Shown piece after piece: positions 7,729-16,536 of a stretch of DNA of 64,000 nucleotides. Position numbers and translations under genes: made by a program. The notes under the pieces were generated by a model. The model did not search any database, was not told the origin of the DNA, and saw only the letters and a program-made list of their open reading frames with translations. Origin of the DNA: Candidatus Avelusimicrobium intestinale (GTDB lineage Bacteria > Elusimicrobiota > Elusimicrobia > Elusimicrobiales > Elusimicrobiaceae). The stretch is from positions 66,697-130,696 of the forward strand of contig CACWYV010000002.1 of the NCBI GenBank assembly GCA_902765225.1. Direction: 5' to 3'. The first letter of the stretch is position 1. Each line of letters opens with the position of its first letter.

Positions 7729-10515
7729 ATGGTAAAGAAAACCGTAAAAAAAGCGGCCAAAAAAACGGCCGCCAAGAAAGCAACAAAATACATTTATTCC
7801 TTCGGGGCTGGTAAAGCCGAAGGCAACGGAAAAATGAAAGAACTGTTAGGTGGCAAGGGGGCCAACTTGGCGGAAATGTCCGGCCAATTAAAATTACCCG
7901 TTCCTCCCGGTTTCACCATTACTACCGAAGTCTGCACCTACTACTGGAACAACAAACGCACTTATCCGAAATCTTTACAAGCCGATGTACTGGCTAACTT
8001 GCACGAAGTAGAACGCAAAGCCAAAAAAGTGTTCGGTTCCGAAACGAACCCGCTGTTGGTTTCCGTGCGCTCCGGTGCGCGTGCTTCCATGCCGGGTATG
8101 ATGGAAACTATTTTGAACATCGGACTGACCGAAAAAACCATCCCGGGTATGATCGCCAAAACCGGTGATGCCCGCTTTGTGTATGATGCTTACCGCCGCT
8201 TAATTATGATGTACAGCGACGTAGTCATGGAAAAAGCCGCCGGTATTGAACCCAAAGACGGCGAAGGCATCCGCAAAATTTTAGACGGCATGATGGGAGA
8301 TGTAAAAGAAAAATTACACGTCAAGGACGATACACAAATCCCGGCCGAAGAATTGAAAAAACTGTGCGTAGAATTTAAAAAGACCGTCAAAAAAGTACTC
8401 AAGAAAGAGTTCCCGGATGACCCGATGGAACAACTGTGGGGTGCTATCGGCGCGGTGTTTGCCTCGTGGAACGGCAAACGCGCCATCGCCTACCGCAACA
8501 TTGAAAACATCCCGCACGATTGGGGTACAGCCGTCAACGTTCAAACCATGGTATTCGGTAATATGGGTGATGACAGTGCCACCGGTGTGGCCTTTACCCG
8601 CAACCCGGGCAACGGCGACAGCCACTTTTACGGCGAATACTTAATCAACGCTCAAGGGGAAGACGTCGTGGCAGGTATCCGCACTCCCTCCCCGATGAAT
8701 AAATGGTCAGCCAACGCCCACTCCAAGAACCTGCCCACGTTGGAAAAAGTAATGCCCAAAGTGTACAAGGAATTGGACTCCATCCAAAAGAAATTGGAAA
8801 AACACTTCCACGATATGTTGGACATTGAATTTACCATTGAAAACAAAACGCTGTGGATGCTTCAGTGCCGCGTCGGTAAACGCAACGGTACAGCCGCCGT
8901 ACAAATGGCGTTGGACATGGTGAAAGAACGCCTTATCACCAAGGAAGAAGCCGTTTTGCGTGTGACACCTGCACAACTGGGAGAATTACTCTTGCCCGCC
9001 ATTGACCCGAAGGCCGAAGCCGGTGCCAAGCCGGTAGCCCAGGGGCTTCCTGCCGGTCCGGGCGGTGCGTGCGGTAAAATTGTATTCAATTCCGTAGACG
9101 CAATTGAAGCCCAAGAAAAAGGCATCAACGCTATTTTAGTGCGCGAGGAAACCAACCCCGAAGACATTGAAGGGATGCGTGCGGCGGCAGGTATTTTGAC
9201 CCAACGCGGCGGCATGACTTCCCACGCAGCGCTCGTGGCGCGCGGTTGGGGTAAATGCTGCATTGTGGGTTGCGGCGAATTGGAAATTGACCTCACCAAG
9301 AAAACCGTCAAAATGGGCGGAAAAACGTATAAGGAAGGCGACGAAATCACCTTAAACGGAACCAAAGGATACGTCTATGCGGGCGCTTTAAAGATGTTAG
9401 CCGCCGGCGAAGGCAACAAAAACTTGGCCAACTTTTTAGCCCTGTGCGATAAAGTACGCACGCTCAAAGTCCGCGCCAATGCCGATACGGAAGACGACGC
9501 TATCAAAGCGCGCAAATTCGGGGCCGAAGGGATCGGGCTTTTCCGCATTGAACACATGTTCTACGGCAAAAATTCCGACAAGCCGCTTTTCATCTTGCGC
9601 AAAATGATTCTTTCCGGCAGCGAAGCCGAACGCAAAGCCGCGGTCAATGAACTTTTCCCGCACATGAAAAAGGAAATCAAGGCCACGTTAAAAGCCATGG
9701 CCGGACATAGCGTAACCGTACGCTTGATGGACCCGCCGCTTCACGAATTCGTGCCGACCTTGCCCGAAAAACAGCAAGAATTGGCCAAAGCGTTGGGCAT
9801 CTCCATGGCAGTCTTTAAGGAACGTGCCGCCGGATTACATGAAGTCAACCCGATGATGGGACACCGCGGTATTCGCTTGGGTGTAACCTATCCGGAAATC
9901 ACCACCATGCAATCGCGCGCGATTTTTGAATCTGCCGCCGAGCTGATTAAAGAAGGCATTAAGGCCATCCCGGAAGTGATGATTCCGCTCACCTGTGATG
10001 TAAACGAAATTATCACCCAGAAAAAGCTCATCCGTGCCGCTTACGAAGAAGTCGTTGCTAAAACGAAGGTAAAAAACCTCAATTACTCCGTAGGTACGAT
10101 GATTGAAATTCCCCGCGCAGCCGTTCTGGCTTATGAAGTGGCGTCGGAAGCGGATTTCTTCTCGTTCGGCACCAACGACCTCACGCAAATGACGTTTGGT
10201 TTCTCGCGCGACGATATCGGAGCGTTCTTACCGGAATACCTCAAACAAGGTATCTTGGAAAACGACCCGTTCCAAACGCTGGACCAACGCGGCGTAGGGA
10301 TGCTGATTGAACACGCCGTAGCCGAAGGGCGCGAACAAAAACCGAATCTCAAAATCGGTATCTGCGGCGAACACGGCGGCGACCCGGCCAGTGTGGAATT
10401 CTGCCACCGCGAAGGATTCACCTATGTGTCCTGCTCGGCCTTCCGCGTGCCGATAGCGCGTTTGGCTGCCGCACAAGCTGCCGCCAAAGACGTGCTTGCG
10501 CACAAAAAGAAATAA
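7729..10515 (+). CDS. ppdK: Pyruvate, phosphate dikinase
   Basis: This 928-residue enzyme interconverts phosphoenolpyruvate, AMP and PPi with pyruvate, ATP and Pi. The order is an N-terminal ATP-grasp nucleotide domain, a swivelling phosphohistidine domain with GGMTSHAALVARGWG (catalytic His499) and a C-terminal PEP/pyruvate TIM barrel with the signature ICGEHGGDP (catalytic Cys879). It is slightly longer than usual because of a Lys/Ala-rich leader of about 23 residues (MVKKTVKKAAKKTAAKKAT). Such PPi-linked glycolysis is common in fermentative anaerobes. A promoter with TACAAT and a palindromic leader precede it, and a strong terminator follows. Confidence 0.97.
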   Translation: MVKKTVKKAAKKTAAKKATKYIYSFGAGKAEGNGKMKELLGGKGANLAEMSGQLKLPVPPGFTITTEVCTYYWNNKRTYPKSLQADVLANLHEVERKAKKVFGSETNPLLVSVRSGARASMPGMMETILNIGLTEKTIPGMIAKTGDARFVYDAYRRLIMMYSDVVMEKAAGIEPKDGEGIRKILDGMMGDVKEKLHVKDDTQIPAEELKKLCVEFKKTVKKVLKKEFPDDPMEQLWGAIGAVFASWNGKRAIAYRNIENIPHDWGTAVNVQTMVFGNMGDDSATGVAFTRNPGNGDSHFYGEYLINAQGEDVVAGIRTPSPMNKWSANAHSKNLPTLEKVMPKVYKELDSIQKKLEKHFHDMLDIEFTIENKTLWMLQCRVGKRNGTAAVQMALDMVKERLITKEEAVLRVTPAQLGELLLPAIDPKAEAGAKPVAQGLPAGPGGACGKIVFNSVDAIEAQEKGINAILVREETNPEDIEGMRAAAGILTQRGGMTSHAALVARGWGKCCIVGCGELEIDLTKKTVKMGGKTYKEGDEITLNGTKGYVYAGALKMLAAGEGNKNLANFLALCDKVRTLKVRANADTEDDAIKARKFGAEGIGLFRIEHMFYGKNSDKPLFILRKMILSGSEAERKAAVNELFPHMKKEIKATLKAMAGHSVTVRLMDPPLHEFVPTLPEKQQELAKALGISMAVFKERAAGLHEVNPMMGHRGIRLGVTYPEITTMQSRAIFESAAELIKEGIKAIPEVMIPLTCDVNEIITQKKLIRAAYEEVVAKTKVKNLNYSVGTMIEIPRAAVLAYEVASEADFFSFGTNDLTQMTFGFSRDDIGAFLPEYLKQGILENDPFQTLDQRGVGMLIEHAVAEGREQKPNLKIGICGEHGGDPASVEFCHREGFTYVSCSAFRVPIARLAAAQAAAKDVLAHKKK

Positions 10516-10537
10516 ACTCAGTTGTTTAGATGACCTA

Positions 10538-10571
10538 GCGGCCCAAACTTTTTAGTTTGGGCCGCTGTTTT
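10538..10571 (+). terminator. Rho-independent terminator of ppdK
   Basis: GCGGCCCAAAC (10538-10548) pairs perfectly with GTTTGGGCCGC (10555-10565), followed by TGTTTTC. Confidence 0.9.
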
Positions 10572-10589
10572 CACACGGATAGCAAACGG

Positions 10590-10630
10590 TTTCTAGGTCC
10601 TTTGACCTAGAAAGTAATAGGTCCTTTTTT
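10590..10630. repeat. TAGGTCC repeat element, copy A
   Basis: TTTCTAGGTC and GACCTAGAAA form a perfect hairpin around CTTT (10590-10613), followed by AATAGGTCCTTTTTT. The TAGGTCCTTT core recurs at 27390-27429 and 51561-51595, always in intergenic DNA and always with an inverted partner. Confidence 0.55.
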
Positions 10631-10789
10631 CAGTCAATCTGGGCCTTGTAAAAATACCGATAGTCTGTTATGCTATAAGGTAAGGTGGTTTGCGGTTACC
10701 GCAAAAAGATAGGCGCCATTGATGACCTTTTACAAACCGGTACAACTTGGCGATACTATCAACACGATAATACAACGGAGGAACCCTTT

Positions 10790-11371
10790 ATGAAGAAATA
10801 TATCATTTTAATGTTGGCAGTTGTATCTGTCGGCGTATTGTGTGGAACTTCCCGCGCCGGTACGGACCCCAAAGAAACGCAGGAGACACTGACCCATAAA
10901 ATTCTTGGCTTAGTGGTTCAAATGGATGAAGCGGCGGATGATGACAATATGCCCCTGGTCATTGAAACGGCTAGCGCAATTAAGGGAGAAGTCAAAAAAC
11001 TACAAGGGAAAACAACCCCGCAACAACGCCAACAGGTGGCACTGATCCAAGTGGCCACGAATGACGGCTACGAGGACAGGTACACACCGGGTTATGCCCT
11101 ATTTCGTGCGGCTTTTGCCGACGAGTTTTTAGCATTGGCGCGGGTAATCAACGGGGAAAAAACATTGGCGGACACCATTCGTGAGAACCCTTCCTTGGCC
11201 CAAGACGGCGGGGTAGTAGGGTACCTGCAGGGAAAAGTAAAATATATGAATGTTCGCTATCTTCCTATTGCCGAGGCCTTCAAACGGTGGAAAAATTGTG
11301 CCTATGAGGTGGCTGCCGCTCAAAAAGAAGGCGTTGTAGCCAAATCGCCGAAAGACTTTTGTGGCAAATAG
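10790..11371 (+). CDS. Secreted protein of unknown function
   Basis: This 193-residue protein starts at 10790, where GGAGGAACCC lies just before the ATG; the open frame upstream is not needed. A signal peptide (MKKYIILMLAVVSVGVLCG, cleavage near residue 24) is followed by a mostly helical, Gln/Glu-rich domain with two Cys near the C-terminus (Cys at about residues 170 and 191) that could form a disulphide. It is a single-gene unit with its own promoter (TTGTAA-17-TATGCT, about 10647-10675) and terminator. I do not recognise a family. Confidence 0.7.
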   Translation: MKKYIILMLAVVSVGVLCGTSRAGTDPKETQETLTHKILGLVVQMDEAADDDNMPLVIETASAIKGEVKKLQGKTTPQQRQQVALIQVATNDGYEDRYTPGYALFRAAFADEFLALARVINGEKTLADTIRENPSLAQDGGVVGYLQGKVKYMNVRYLPIAEAFKRWKNCAYEVAAAQKEGVVAKSPKDFCGK

Positions 11372-11408
11372 GGAAAGTTGTAATATTTCGCCCATTCTTT
11401 AAGGTTTC

Positions 11409-11442
11409 AAAACCGCTTTAGATTTTCCTAAGGCGGTTTTTT
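11409..11442 (+). terminator. Rho-independent terminator
   Basis: AAAACCGCTTTA pairs with TAAGGCGGTTTT, followed by TT, right after the secreted protein gene. Confidence 0.85.
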
Positions 11443-11579
11443 ATGCAATTCCAAATCCAGTTTTAGACCATACATCATTCAATATTCAATTCCGAATCCT
11501 TCTCTTTTATCGTATGTAGTATCGCCACCAAAATTCTCTGTGCGCCATTATAAAACTTATCTGCCATTGGATGCTTGAT

Positions 11580-11826
11580 TTGCACCCGGGTTTGTTTTTT
11601 ATTACAATGATTGAGTAGTCAAATTTGGATTATTTGTTGGAAGTGCAGGGAAAGCCTGCGCAGCGCCGGGTGCCGCTAGGCACGAGGCACATTTCCGTCC
11701 AGCGAATAATCGTCTGCTTTTGCCTGTTCCCGCGGGAACAGGCAGGCGGCGGTTATTGCACGAGTTACGGAAATGGCTCAGGCGATAATGTGCCGCTTTT
11801 TTTGCGCTTTCCAAACGGAGACAAAT
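11580..11826 (+). promoter_or_regulatory. Promoter and structured leader (candidate attenuator) of a prepilin gene
   Basis: A promoter TTGCAC (11580-11585), 17-base spacer, TACAAT (11603-11608) starts a leader of about 210 bases. The leader can form small hairpins at 11645-11659 and 11670-11683. It can also form a large structure in which ATTTCCGT (11691-11698) pairs with ACGGAAAT (11767-11774) and a perfect 24-base palindrome (11721-11744) forms the tip. An alternative stem, GCGGC..TTAT (11746-11756) with ATAA..GCCGC (11785-11796), is followed by seven T and would be a terminator just before the ribosome site (ACGGAG, 11815-11820). The two folds share bases and exclude each other. The stretch 11443-11579 shows no gene or clear signal. 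Confidence 0.5.
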
Positions 11827-12321
11827 ATGCAAAACACAAAAACCGGTTTTACCCTGATAGAGTTGCTCGTCGTTGTCCTCATCATCGGCATTTTGGCGAG
11901 TATCGCTTTGCCGCAATACAAAATGGCCGTCGCCAAAAGCCGCTACGCCGCGTTAAAACCGCTAGTGCAGGCCCTCGCCACCGCCGAAGAACAATATTTC
12001 ATGGCCAATAACCAATACACGGACCAAATGAGTGAATTATCCCTAGAAATACCGGGCACCCCTTTACCGGATTCAGATAACTATCGGTCCTTTGGAAACG
12101 GTAAATATTGTTCCATAACTATTGGCAGTGCTGTCAACCAATACCTGTATTGCAAAGATTCCTCCGTCGGCTTATCCTACGGAAAGAAACTGGTAAGGAA
12201 CAAAAATTATTTCTGTGTCCCCTACTCGGATTCTTCCTACTATCAAATAGCCAAGAAAATTTGCCAAAACGAAACAAACAATACGTTGGATGAAAACGGT
12301 TCCTGGTATTCCTATCAGTAA
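11827..12321 (+). CDS. Type IV prepilin, orphan major-pilin candidate
   Basis: This 164-residue protein starts at 11827 after ACGGAG. It has a short basic leader ending in KTG, then the class III signal [17 protein letters not shown] with Glu5, giving a typical type IVa prepilin cleaved by PilD after Gly. The C-terminal part has four or more Cys and a GKYCSITIG segment that fits the C-terminal beta-sheet and disulphide loop of pilins. It lies alone with a long structured leader, about 20 kb from the pilus operon. Its hydrophobic helix is identical in sequence to that of the prepilin at 30245-30832, but the codons differ, so the two are old paralogs. It could be the main pilus subunit. Confidence 0.85.
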   Translation: MQNTKTGFTLIELLVVVLIIGILASIALPQYKMAVAKSRYAALKPLVQALATAEEQYFMANNQYTDQMSELSLEIPGTPLPDSDNYRSFGNGKYCSITIGSAVNQYLYCKDSSVGLSYGKKLVRNKNYFCVPYSDSSYYQIAKKICQNETNNTLDENGSWYSYQ

Positions 12322-12347
12322 CAAACTTCCTCCCCTCCGTAAGCTGT

Positions 12348-12376
12348 TTGACCCGTTGCCCATTATTTACTACAAT
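12348..12376 (+). promoter_or_regulatory. gmk promoter, leaderless start
   Basis: TTGACC (12348-12353), 17 bases, TACAAT (12371-12376). The gmk ATG begins only 6 bases after the -10 box, so transcription should start at or next to the start codon. Confidence 0.7.
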
Positions 12377-12382
12377 AGGTAT

Positions 12383-12979
12383 ATGAGGGCTTTTCCCATT
12401 ATTGTATCGTCTCCGTCCGGGGCGGGAAAGACGACCATTATTGACGCAGTTTTAAAACGCAACAAAACGGTGGCACGTGTTGTTACTGCCACCACCCGTG
12501 CCCCGCGCAAAGGCGAAAAAAACGGAAAGGATTATCACTTTTGGACGATTAAACAATTTGAACAAGCCATCAAAAAAAACCAAATGTTGGAGTGGGCGCA
12601 AGTGCACACGTCGTACTACGGTATCCCCAAAAAATCCGTGGACGATTTGCTAAAAAAGAACATCTGCCCCATTTTGGTCATTGACGTACAGGGGGCGCGT
12701 ACCGTCCAAAAACTATATCCGCAAGCGGTTTTGGTCTTTATTATTCCGCCCAGTTTAAAGGAATTAAAAAAACGCATTTTGGGCCGCCGTGATAACACCC
12801 AAGATATTGAACTGCGGTTGGAAACCGCCAAGAAAGAAGTACAGGAATTAGACCGCTACCATTATGTACTACTCAATGCCGATTTAAAAAAAGCCATTGA
12901 AGATATGGCCGGCATTGTAACGGCGGAACAGTGCCGGGTAGCCAGGCAAGATTTAAAAAAGATTAAAAATCTGAAGTAA
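12383..12979 (+). CDS. gmk: Guanylate kinase
   Basis: This 198-residue enzyme phosphorylates GMP to GDP with ATP. The P-loop SPSGAGKTT lies at residues 10-18. The GMP-binding segment TTRAPRKGEKNGKDYHFW and the YGIPKKSVDD segment are intact, and the length is normal for the family. I chose the ATG at 12383 because it gives the standard N-terminus and lies 6 bases after a strong promoter; upstream in-frame codons would lie inside that promoter. There is no ribosome site, consistent with a leaderless transcript. It is followed by rpoZ, a common pairing. Confidence 0.95.
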   Translation: MRAFPIIVSSPSGAGKTTIIDAVLKRNKTVARVVTATTRAPRKGEKNGKDYHFWTIKQFEQAIKKNQMLEWAQVHTSYYGIPKKSVDDLLKKNICPILVIDVQGARTVQKLYPQAVLVFIIPPSLKELKKRILGRRDNTQDIELRLETAKKEVQELDRYHYVLLNADLKKAIEDMAGIVTAEQCRVARQDLKKIKNLK

Positions 12980-12994
12980 CGACGAGGGAGAAAT

Positions 12995-13291
12995 ATGTCC
13001 GTAGAAAACGAGAAAGAACTAGATGCCAAATTGATGAATTTTGACGGAGACCGCTATGACGTAGTCGTGTTGGCTTCCATGTGGGCTAAACAACTGCGCA
13101 AAAAAAACGAATATAAAAACCAACCGCATGCCGTCGTCATCAAGGTGGCCTTGGATGATATTTTATCGGGCCGCGTATCCAAAGAAGATGTCCTGCGCGT
13201 GAGCAAAGACAACCTGGAAAAGGAACTCAAAGCGCAAGAAGCCGCCCGCTTAGAAGCGGAACGCAAAGCCAAAGAACCCATGCGATTATAA
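12995..13291 (+). CDS. rpoZ: RNA polymerase omega subunit
   Basis: This 98-residue protein contains DRYDVVVLASMWAKQLRKK, the conserved omega core that clamps the beta-prime C-terminus. It follows gmk by 15 bases with GAGGGAGA as ribosome site, the usual gmk-rpoZ arrangement. The C-terminal 25 residues are a Lys/Glu/Ala-rich helix. Its stop overlaps the next start (TAATG). Confidence 0.85.
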   Translation: MSVENEKELDAKLMNFDGDRYDVVVLASMWAKQLRKKNEYKNQPHAVVIKVALDDILSGRVSKEDVLRVSKDNLEKELKAQEAARLEAERKAKEPMRL

Positions 13292-14181
13292 TGAAACCTT
13301 CTACCGTGCGCCAGCTGGCAGGCGAGTTAAAACACTTCCTGCGAGCCCAGGACGAAGACGAACTCATTTCTACGGCGGCCCCGACACAAACGGCGGCCGT
13401 TGTAGTTTCGCAAACGGAAAAGGCCGTTACCCGGCAATCGTTGCCACCCATGTCGGAAAATTCCACCCTGCAAGTAGATTTCCCCCGGGCCGACAAACTG
13501 GCTCCCCGGCATGCCGTCCCGGCACAAGAAACGGGTTCTACCCTTCTGACTACTTCCCAAAAACAAGCCGCCTTACAAACGTTGGCTGACACCATTAAGC
13601 AATGTACCCGTTGCCCGTTAGGGGCCACCCGTTTACACGCCGTTCCCGGGGAAGGGAACGTAGATGCCGACGTCATGTTCATCGGCGAGGGCCCCGGATA
13701 TGATGAGGACCGCCAAGGCCGCCCGTTTGTGGGCCGCGCCGGGCAATTGTTAGATAAAATGATTATTGCCATGGGACTCACGCGGGAACAAGTGTTTATT
13801 GCCAACATCGCCAAATGCCACCCCATGACCGACCCCCAACACCCCGAAAAACACGGAAACGACCGCGCCCCCAACGCCGGAGAAATTGCCTGTTGCCGCA
13901 AATATCTAGAACAGCAAATTGCCATCATTTGCCCCAAATACATTGTGGCGCTGGGCGGCGTATCGGCCAAGGCACTTATTTCGGATGCTAAATCCTTGGG
14001 AGCCCTGCGCGGACAGTTCTATAACTTGCGTTTAGACAGTGTTGCACTGCCCCGCCCCGTTCAAATTTTAGCCACATTCCACCCGGCGGCCCTGTTACGC
14101 AACCCCAATTGGAAAAAGGACGCCTGGAAAGATTTACAGATGGTTATGGCCCGGCTGGGGCTCAAAGGTGCCACCAAGTAA
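13291..14181 (+). CDS. Uracil-DNA glycosylase, family 4 (iron-sulfur)
   Basis: This 296-residue protein removes uracil from DNA. The catalytic domain occupies about residues 95-296. It shows CTRCPLG (Cys105, Cys108), GEGPGYDEDRQGRPFVGRAG, KCHP (Cys176), CC (201-202) and the C-terminal HPAALLRNP motif. The four cysteines fit the 4Fe-4S site of family 4 enzymes. Residues 1-95 are a low-complexity Thr/Ala/Pro-rich extension of unknown use, as in some homologs fused or adjacent to replication genes. It is coupled to rpoZ and followed by priA with a 2-base gap. Confidence 0.92.
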   Translation: MKPSTVRQLAGELKHFLRAQDEDELISTAAPTQTAAVVVSQTEKAVTRQSLPPMSENSTLQVDFPRADKLAPRHAVPAQETGSTLLTTSQKQAALQTLADTIKQCTRCPLGATRLHAVPGEGNVDADVMFIGEGPGYDEDRQGRPFVGRAGQLLDKMIIAMGLTREQVFIANIAKCHPMTDPQHPEKHGNDRAPNAGEIACCRKYLEQQIAIICPKYIVALGGVSAKALISDAKSLGALRGQFYNLRLDSVALPRPVQILATFHPAALLRNPNWKKDAWKDLQMVMARLGLKGATK

Positions 14182-14183
14182 TT

Positions 14184-16151
14184 ATGTTCTGCCAAGTAGC
14201 ATTTGATGTACCGTTAGACCGCACGTTTGATTACCGCGTACCCGACGAATTAGTCGGTAAAATCCGCCCCGGTATGCGCGTAACGGCTCCTTTCGGGCGG
14301 GTGCTGACGGGCGGCATTGTAACCCAAGTGACCGAAATATCCGCCGCACCGTCCCACGTTACATTAAAAGAAATTGCTTCCCTGGTGGATAAACAACCGC
14401 TGTTCGGATCAGACTTATTTCCGTTGGCCCAATTTATCAAAAACCGTTGGGGCGGCCCCATCGGGCAAATTTTGGGAGCGTTACTTCCAACAGCTCCTTA
14501 CGTCAAACTTCCCCCGCCGCCGGCAGATTTTTCACCGTCCGTTACTCAACCGCCTTATACGCTAACTGCTTCCCAACAAAACGCCTTACATACCTTGGAA
14601 ACCTTGCCTGCGTATGAATTTCATCCGTTTCTGTTGGACGGGCCGTGCGGCTTTGGCAAGACAGAAACCGTCTTGCGGGCCGCCGCACGGGCTATAAACG
14701 GGTATGGTCAAGTATTAGTAACGGTACCCGATATCGCCGCTGCTCATCAACTGATCGCCGAAGCGGAAAAACGTTTCGGAGCGGAAAACGTATATGCCTG
14801 GCACAGCCGGACGCCGACCAGCCATAAGAAAAAACAATTTGCCGCTATTTCATCGGGCCGTCCGTGCGTGGTCATCGGCACGCGTTCAGCCGTACTGCTG
14901 CCATTTAAAAATTTGCGGTTAGCGGCCCTATTGGAAGAAGGGGACGATAACTACAAACAAGAAGAAAATAAACCCTACTTCCACGCGCGGGATGTGTTAT
15001 TTTTCCGTTCCCAAATGCACGGGAGCACACTCCTATTAGTATCCGCCACTCCCAGCATAGAAACGCAAGTACAGGCCCAAAACGGGCAAATCCGGCGCTT
15101 ATCATTTACTTCACCCGTTCCGGGACACGGCTTCACCCCGCAAATCAAACTAAGCGGGAAAAAAGGTTCCCAGTCGCGCTTTTTATCCGATTTACTGGTT
15201 GCCGAACTGACTGAAAATTTACGCCGCAAGGAAACTTCCCTATTGATACTCAACCGTTTAGGGTATGCCGGTGCGTATGCGTGTTTAAATTGCGGAGCGT
15301 ATGCACGGTGTAAAAAATGCGGCGGTCTGTTGGCACACGAAAAAACAACCGCCGGCGAAACCTTGGTCTGCAAAAAATGCGGGGCACGGGAATCCTTGGA
15401 ACAGGAATGCCCCAAATGCCACAATTTAGTGTTTAAATCCCGCGGCGGCGGTACGCAAAAAATTGCGGCCGATTTAACTAAACTTTTTCCGCAAGCAAAA
15501 ATCTTGCGGCTGGAATCCGATACACTCAAAACAAAAAGCGGACAAGGATTTGAAGCCCTACACGCCCTACCGCACGGCACAGCCGATATCATTATCGGCA
15601 CCCGGGTAGCGGCGGGGGCGCTTCGCGGGGCTAAAATCAGTTTGGCTGCCGTACTGGATGCCGAAGTGGAACTGGCCGGAACCGATTACCGCGTCACGGA
15701 AAAATTTACGCGGCTTCTGTTTGACTTACGCGGAAGCGTCTCGGGCGTACGCGGGGGCCGCTTACTGATTCAAACCGCCGACCAAGACGCCTACGACTAC
15801 GCCCCCGTCTTCGCCGGCAGTTATACGGATGCCGCCGATACCGAAACGGCCCTTCGTGAAAGTTTTCATTATCCTCCTTTCGTCCATTTGTTCAAAATGA
15901 CGCTTAAATCTAAAGAAATGCCCCTTTTGCAGGCCGATACAACCCGTTTGCAAAAACTATGCACCCCTCTCTGTCTGGAAATCCTGGGGCCGGTATGGTG
16001 CGCCAAGAGAACCGACACACTTAAAAAACAATATCTTCTGTTCAAGACGGATGAAGCGCGCCGGGCCGATTTGCTGGCCGCGTTGGACACATTTGCGCCG
16101 TCCAAAAAAGTAACGGTAAAATTGGCGGCAGACCCGTATGATTTTTATTAA
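14184..16151 (+). CDS. priA: Primosomal protein N' (PriA), divergent helicase core
   Basis: This 655-residue protein has the N-terminal DNA-binding domain typical of PriA (VAFDVPLDRTFDYRVP at residues 5-20). It retains a Walker A motif (GPCGFGKTE, 153-161) and the eight-Cys zinc region (CLNCGAYARCKKCGG and CKKCGARESLEQECPKC). The YKQEENKPYFHARD segment is conserved. Motif II, normally DEEHD, reads LLEEGDD (249-255), so the Walker B Asp and the His are replaced. The usual QVAGRAGR motif VI is also degenerate (LFDLRG followed by SGVRGG). It may act in replication restart without full helicase activity. I start it at 14184, three bases after the glycosylase stop. Confidence 0.88.
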   Translation: MFCQVAFDVPLDRTFDYRVPDELVGKIRPGMRVTAPFGRVLTGGIVTQVTEISAAPSHVTLKEIASLVDKQPLFGSDLFPLAQFIKNRWGGPIGQILGALLPTAPYVKLPPPPADFSPSVTQPPYTLTASQQNALHTLETLPAYEFHPFLLDGPCGFGKTETVLRAAARAINGYGQVLVTVPDIAAAHQLIAEAEKRFGAENVYAWHSRTPTSHKKKQFAAISSGRPCVVIGTRSAVLLPFKNLRLAALLEEGDDNYKQEENKPYFHARDVLFFRSQMHGSTLLLVSATPSIETQVQAQNGQIRRLSFTSPVPGHGFTPQIKLSGKKGSQSRFLSDLLVAELTENLRRKETSLLILNRLGYAGAYACLNCGAYARCKKCGGLLAHEKTTAGETLVCKKCGARESLEQECPKCHNLVFKSRGGGTQKIAADLTKLFPQAKILRLESDTLKTKSGQGFEALHALPHGTADIIIGTRVAAGALRGAKISLAAVLDAEVELAGTDYRVTEKFTRLLFDLRGSVSGVRGGRLLIQTADQDAYDYAPVFAGSYTDAADTETALRESFHYPPFVHLFKMTLKSKEMPLLQADTTRLQKLCTPLCLEILGPVWCAKRTDTLKKQYLLFKTDEARRADLLAALDTFAPSKKVTVKLAADPYDFY

Positions 16152-16207
16152 GCAAAGAAAAGTGTCAAATCTTGTATTTCTGCGCCCGACCCGTGATACA
16201 GGTTTGA

Positions 16208-16213
16208 TATAAT
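16208..16213 (+). promoter_or_regulatory. -10 box, leaderless start of small membrane gene
   Basis: A perfect TATAAT ends 6 bases before the ATG at 16220. No clear -35 box and no ribosome site are present. Confidence 0.5.
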
Positions 16214-16219
16214 ATAAAT

Positions 16220-16486
16220 ATGCTTATTTTTATTTTCGTATGTTTTATTTTTTTGGCCATAGGTATGGACATCATCACAAAGAGAGAAAATGATAAAAAC
16301 GAAAGCATCCAGGAAATCGTTGACGTCGTAGATTCCCGTGTTCTATTTCTTTCTTTTTTGATGTGTATTGGCCTTGTGTGGCAGTTGGTGGGAGAAAAAG
16401 CGCCCAACTTATTGTATGTGTTGGCACCGCTGATTTGTATTGTTCATTTATTCATATTTAAGCATCTGAAGAAAAAGGACAAGTAA
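16220..16486 (+). CDS. Small membrane protein of unknown function
   Basis: This 88-residue protein has an N-terminal membrane helix (residues 1-16, LIFIFVCFIFLAIG), a charged middle (residues 19-36, Lys/Glu/Asp-rich) and two more hydrophobic segments near 39-53 and 62-78, then a Lys-rich tail. It begins 6 bases after a TATAAT box. It is followed 50 bases later by the DUF805-like gene. I do not recognise a family. Confidence 0.6.
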   Translation: MLIFIFVCFIFLAIGMDIITKRENDKNESIQEIVDVVDSRVLFLSFLMCIGLVWQLVGEKAPNLLYVLAPLICIVHLFIFKHLKKKDK

Positions 16487-16536
16487 CCCTTGATGAATTT
16501 TGAAGTTAGTTAACCCGTGAATAAAAGGAGCCATAT

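Noticed and set aside
11625-11826. Possible c-di-GMP or other known riboswitch in the pilin leader, or a short coding frame there
   Set aside because: The GEMM core (CAGGGCAAACC) and other remembered consensus motifs are absent. The open frame overlapping the leader is in another frame from the pilin, lacks a good ribosome site and crosses the pilin start.
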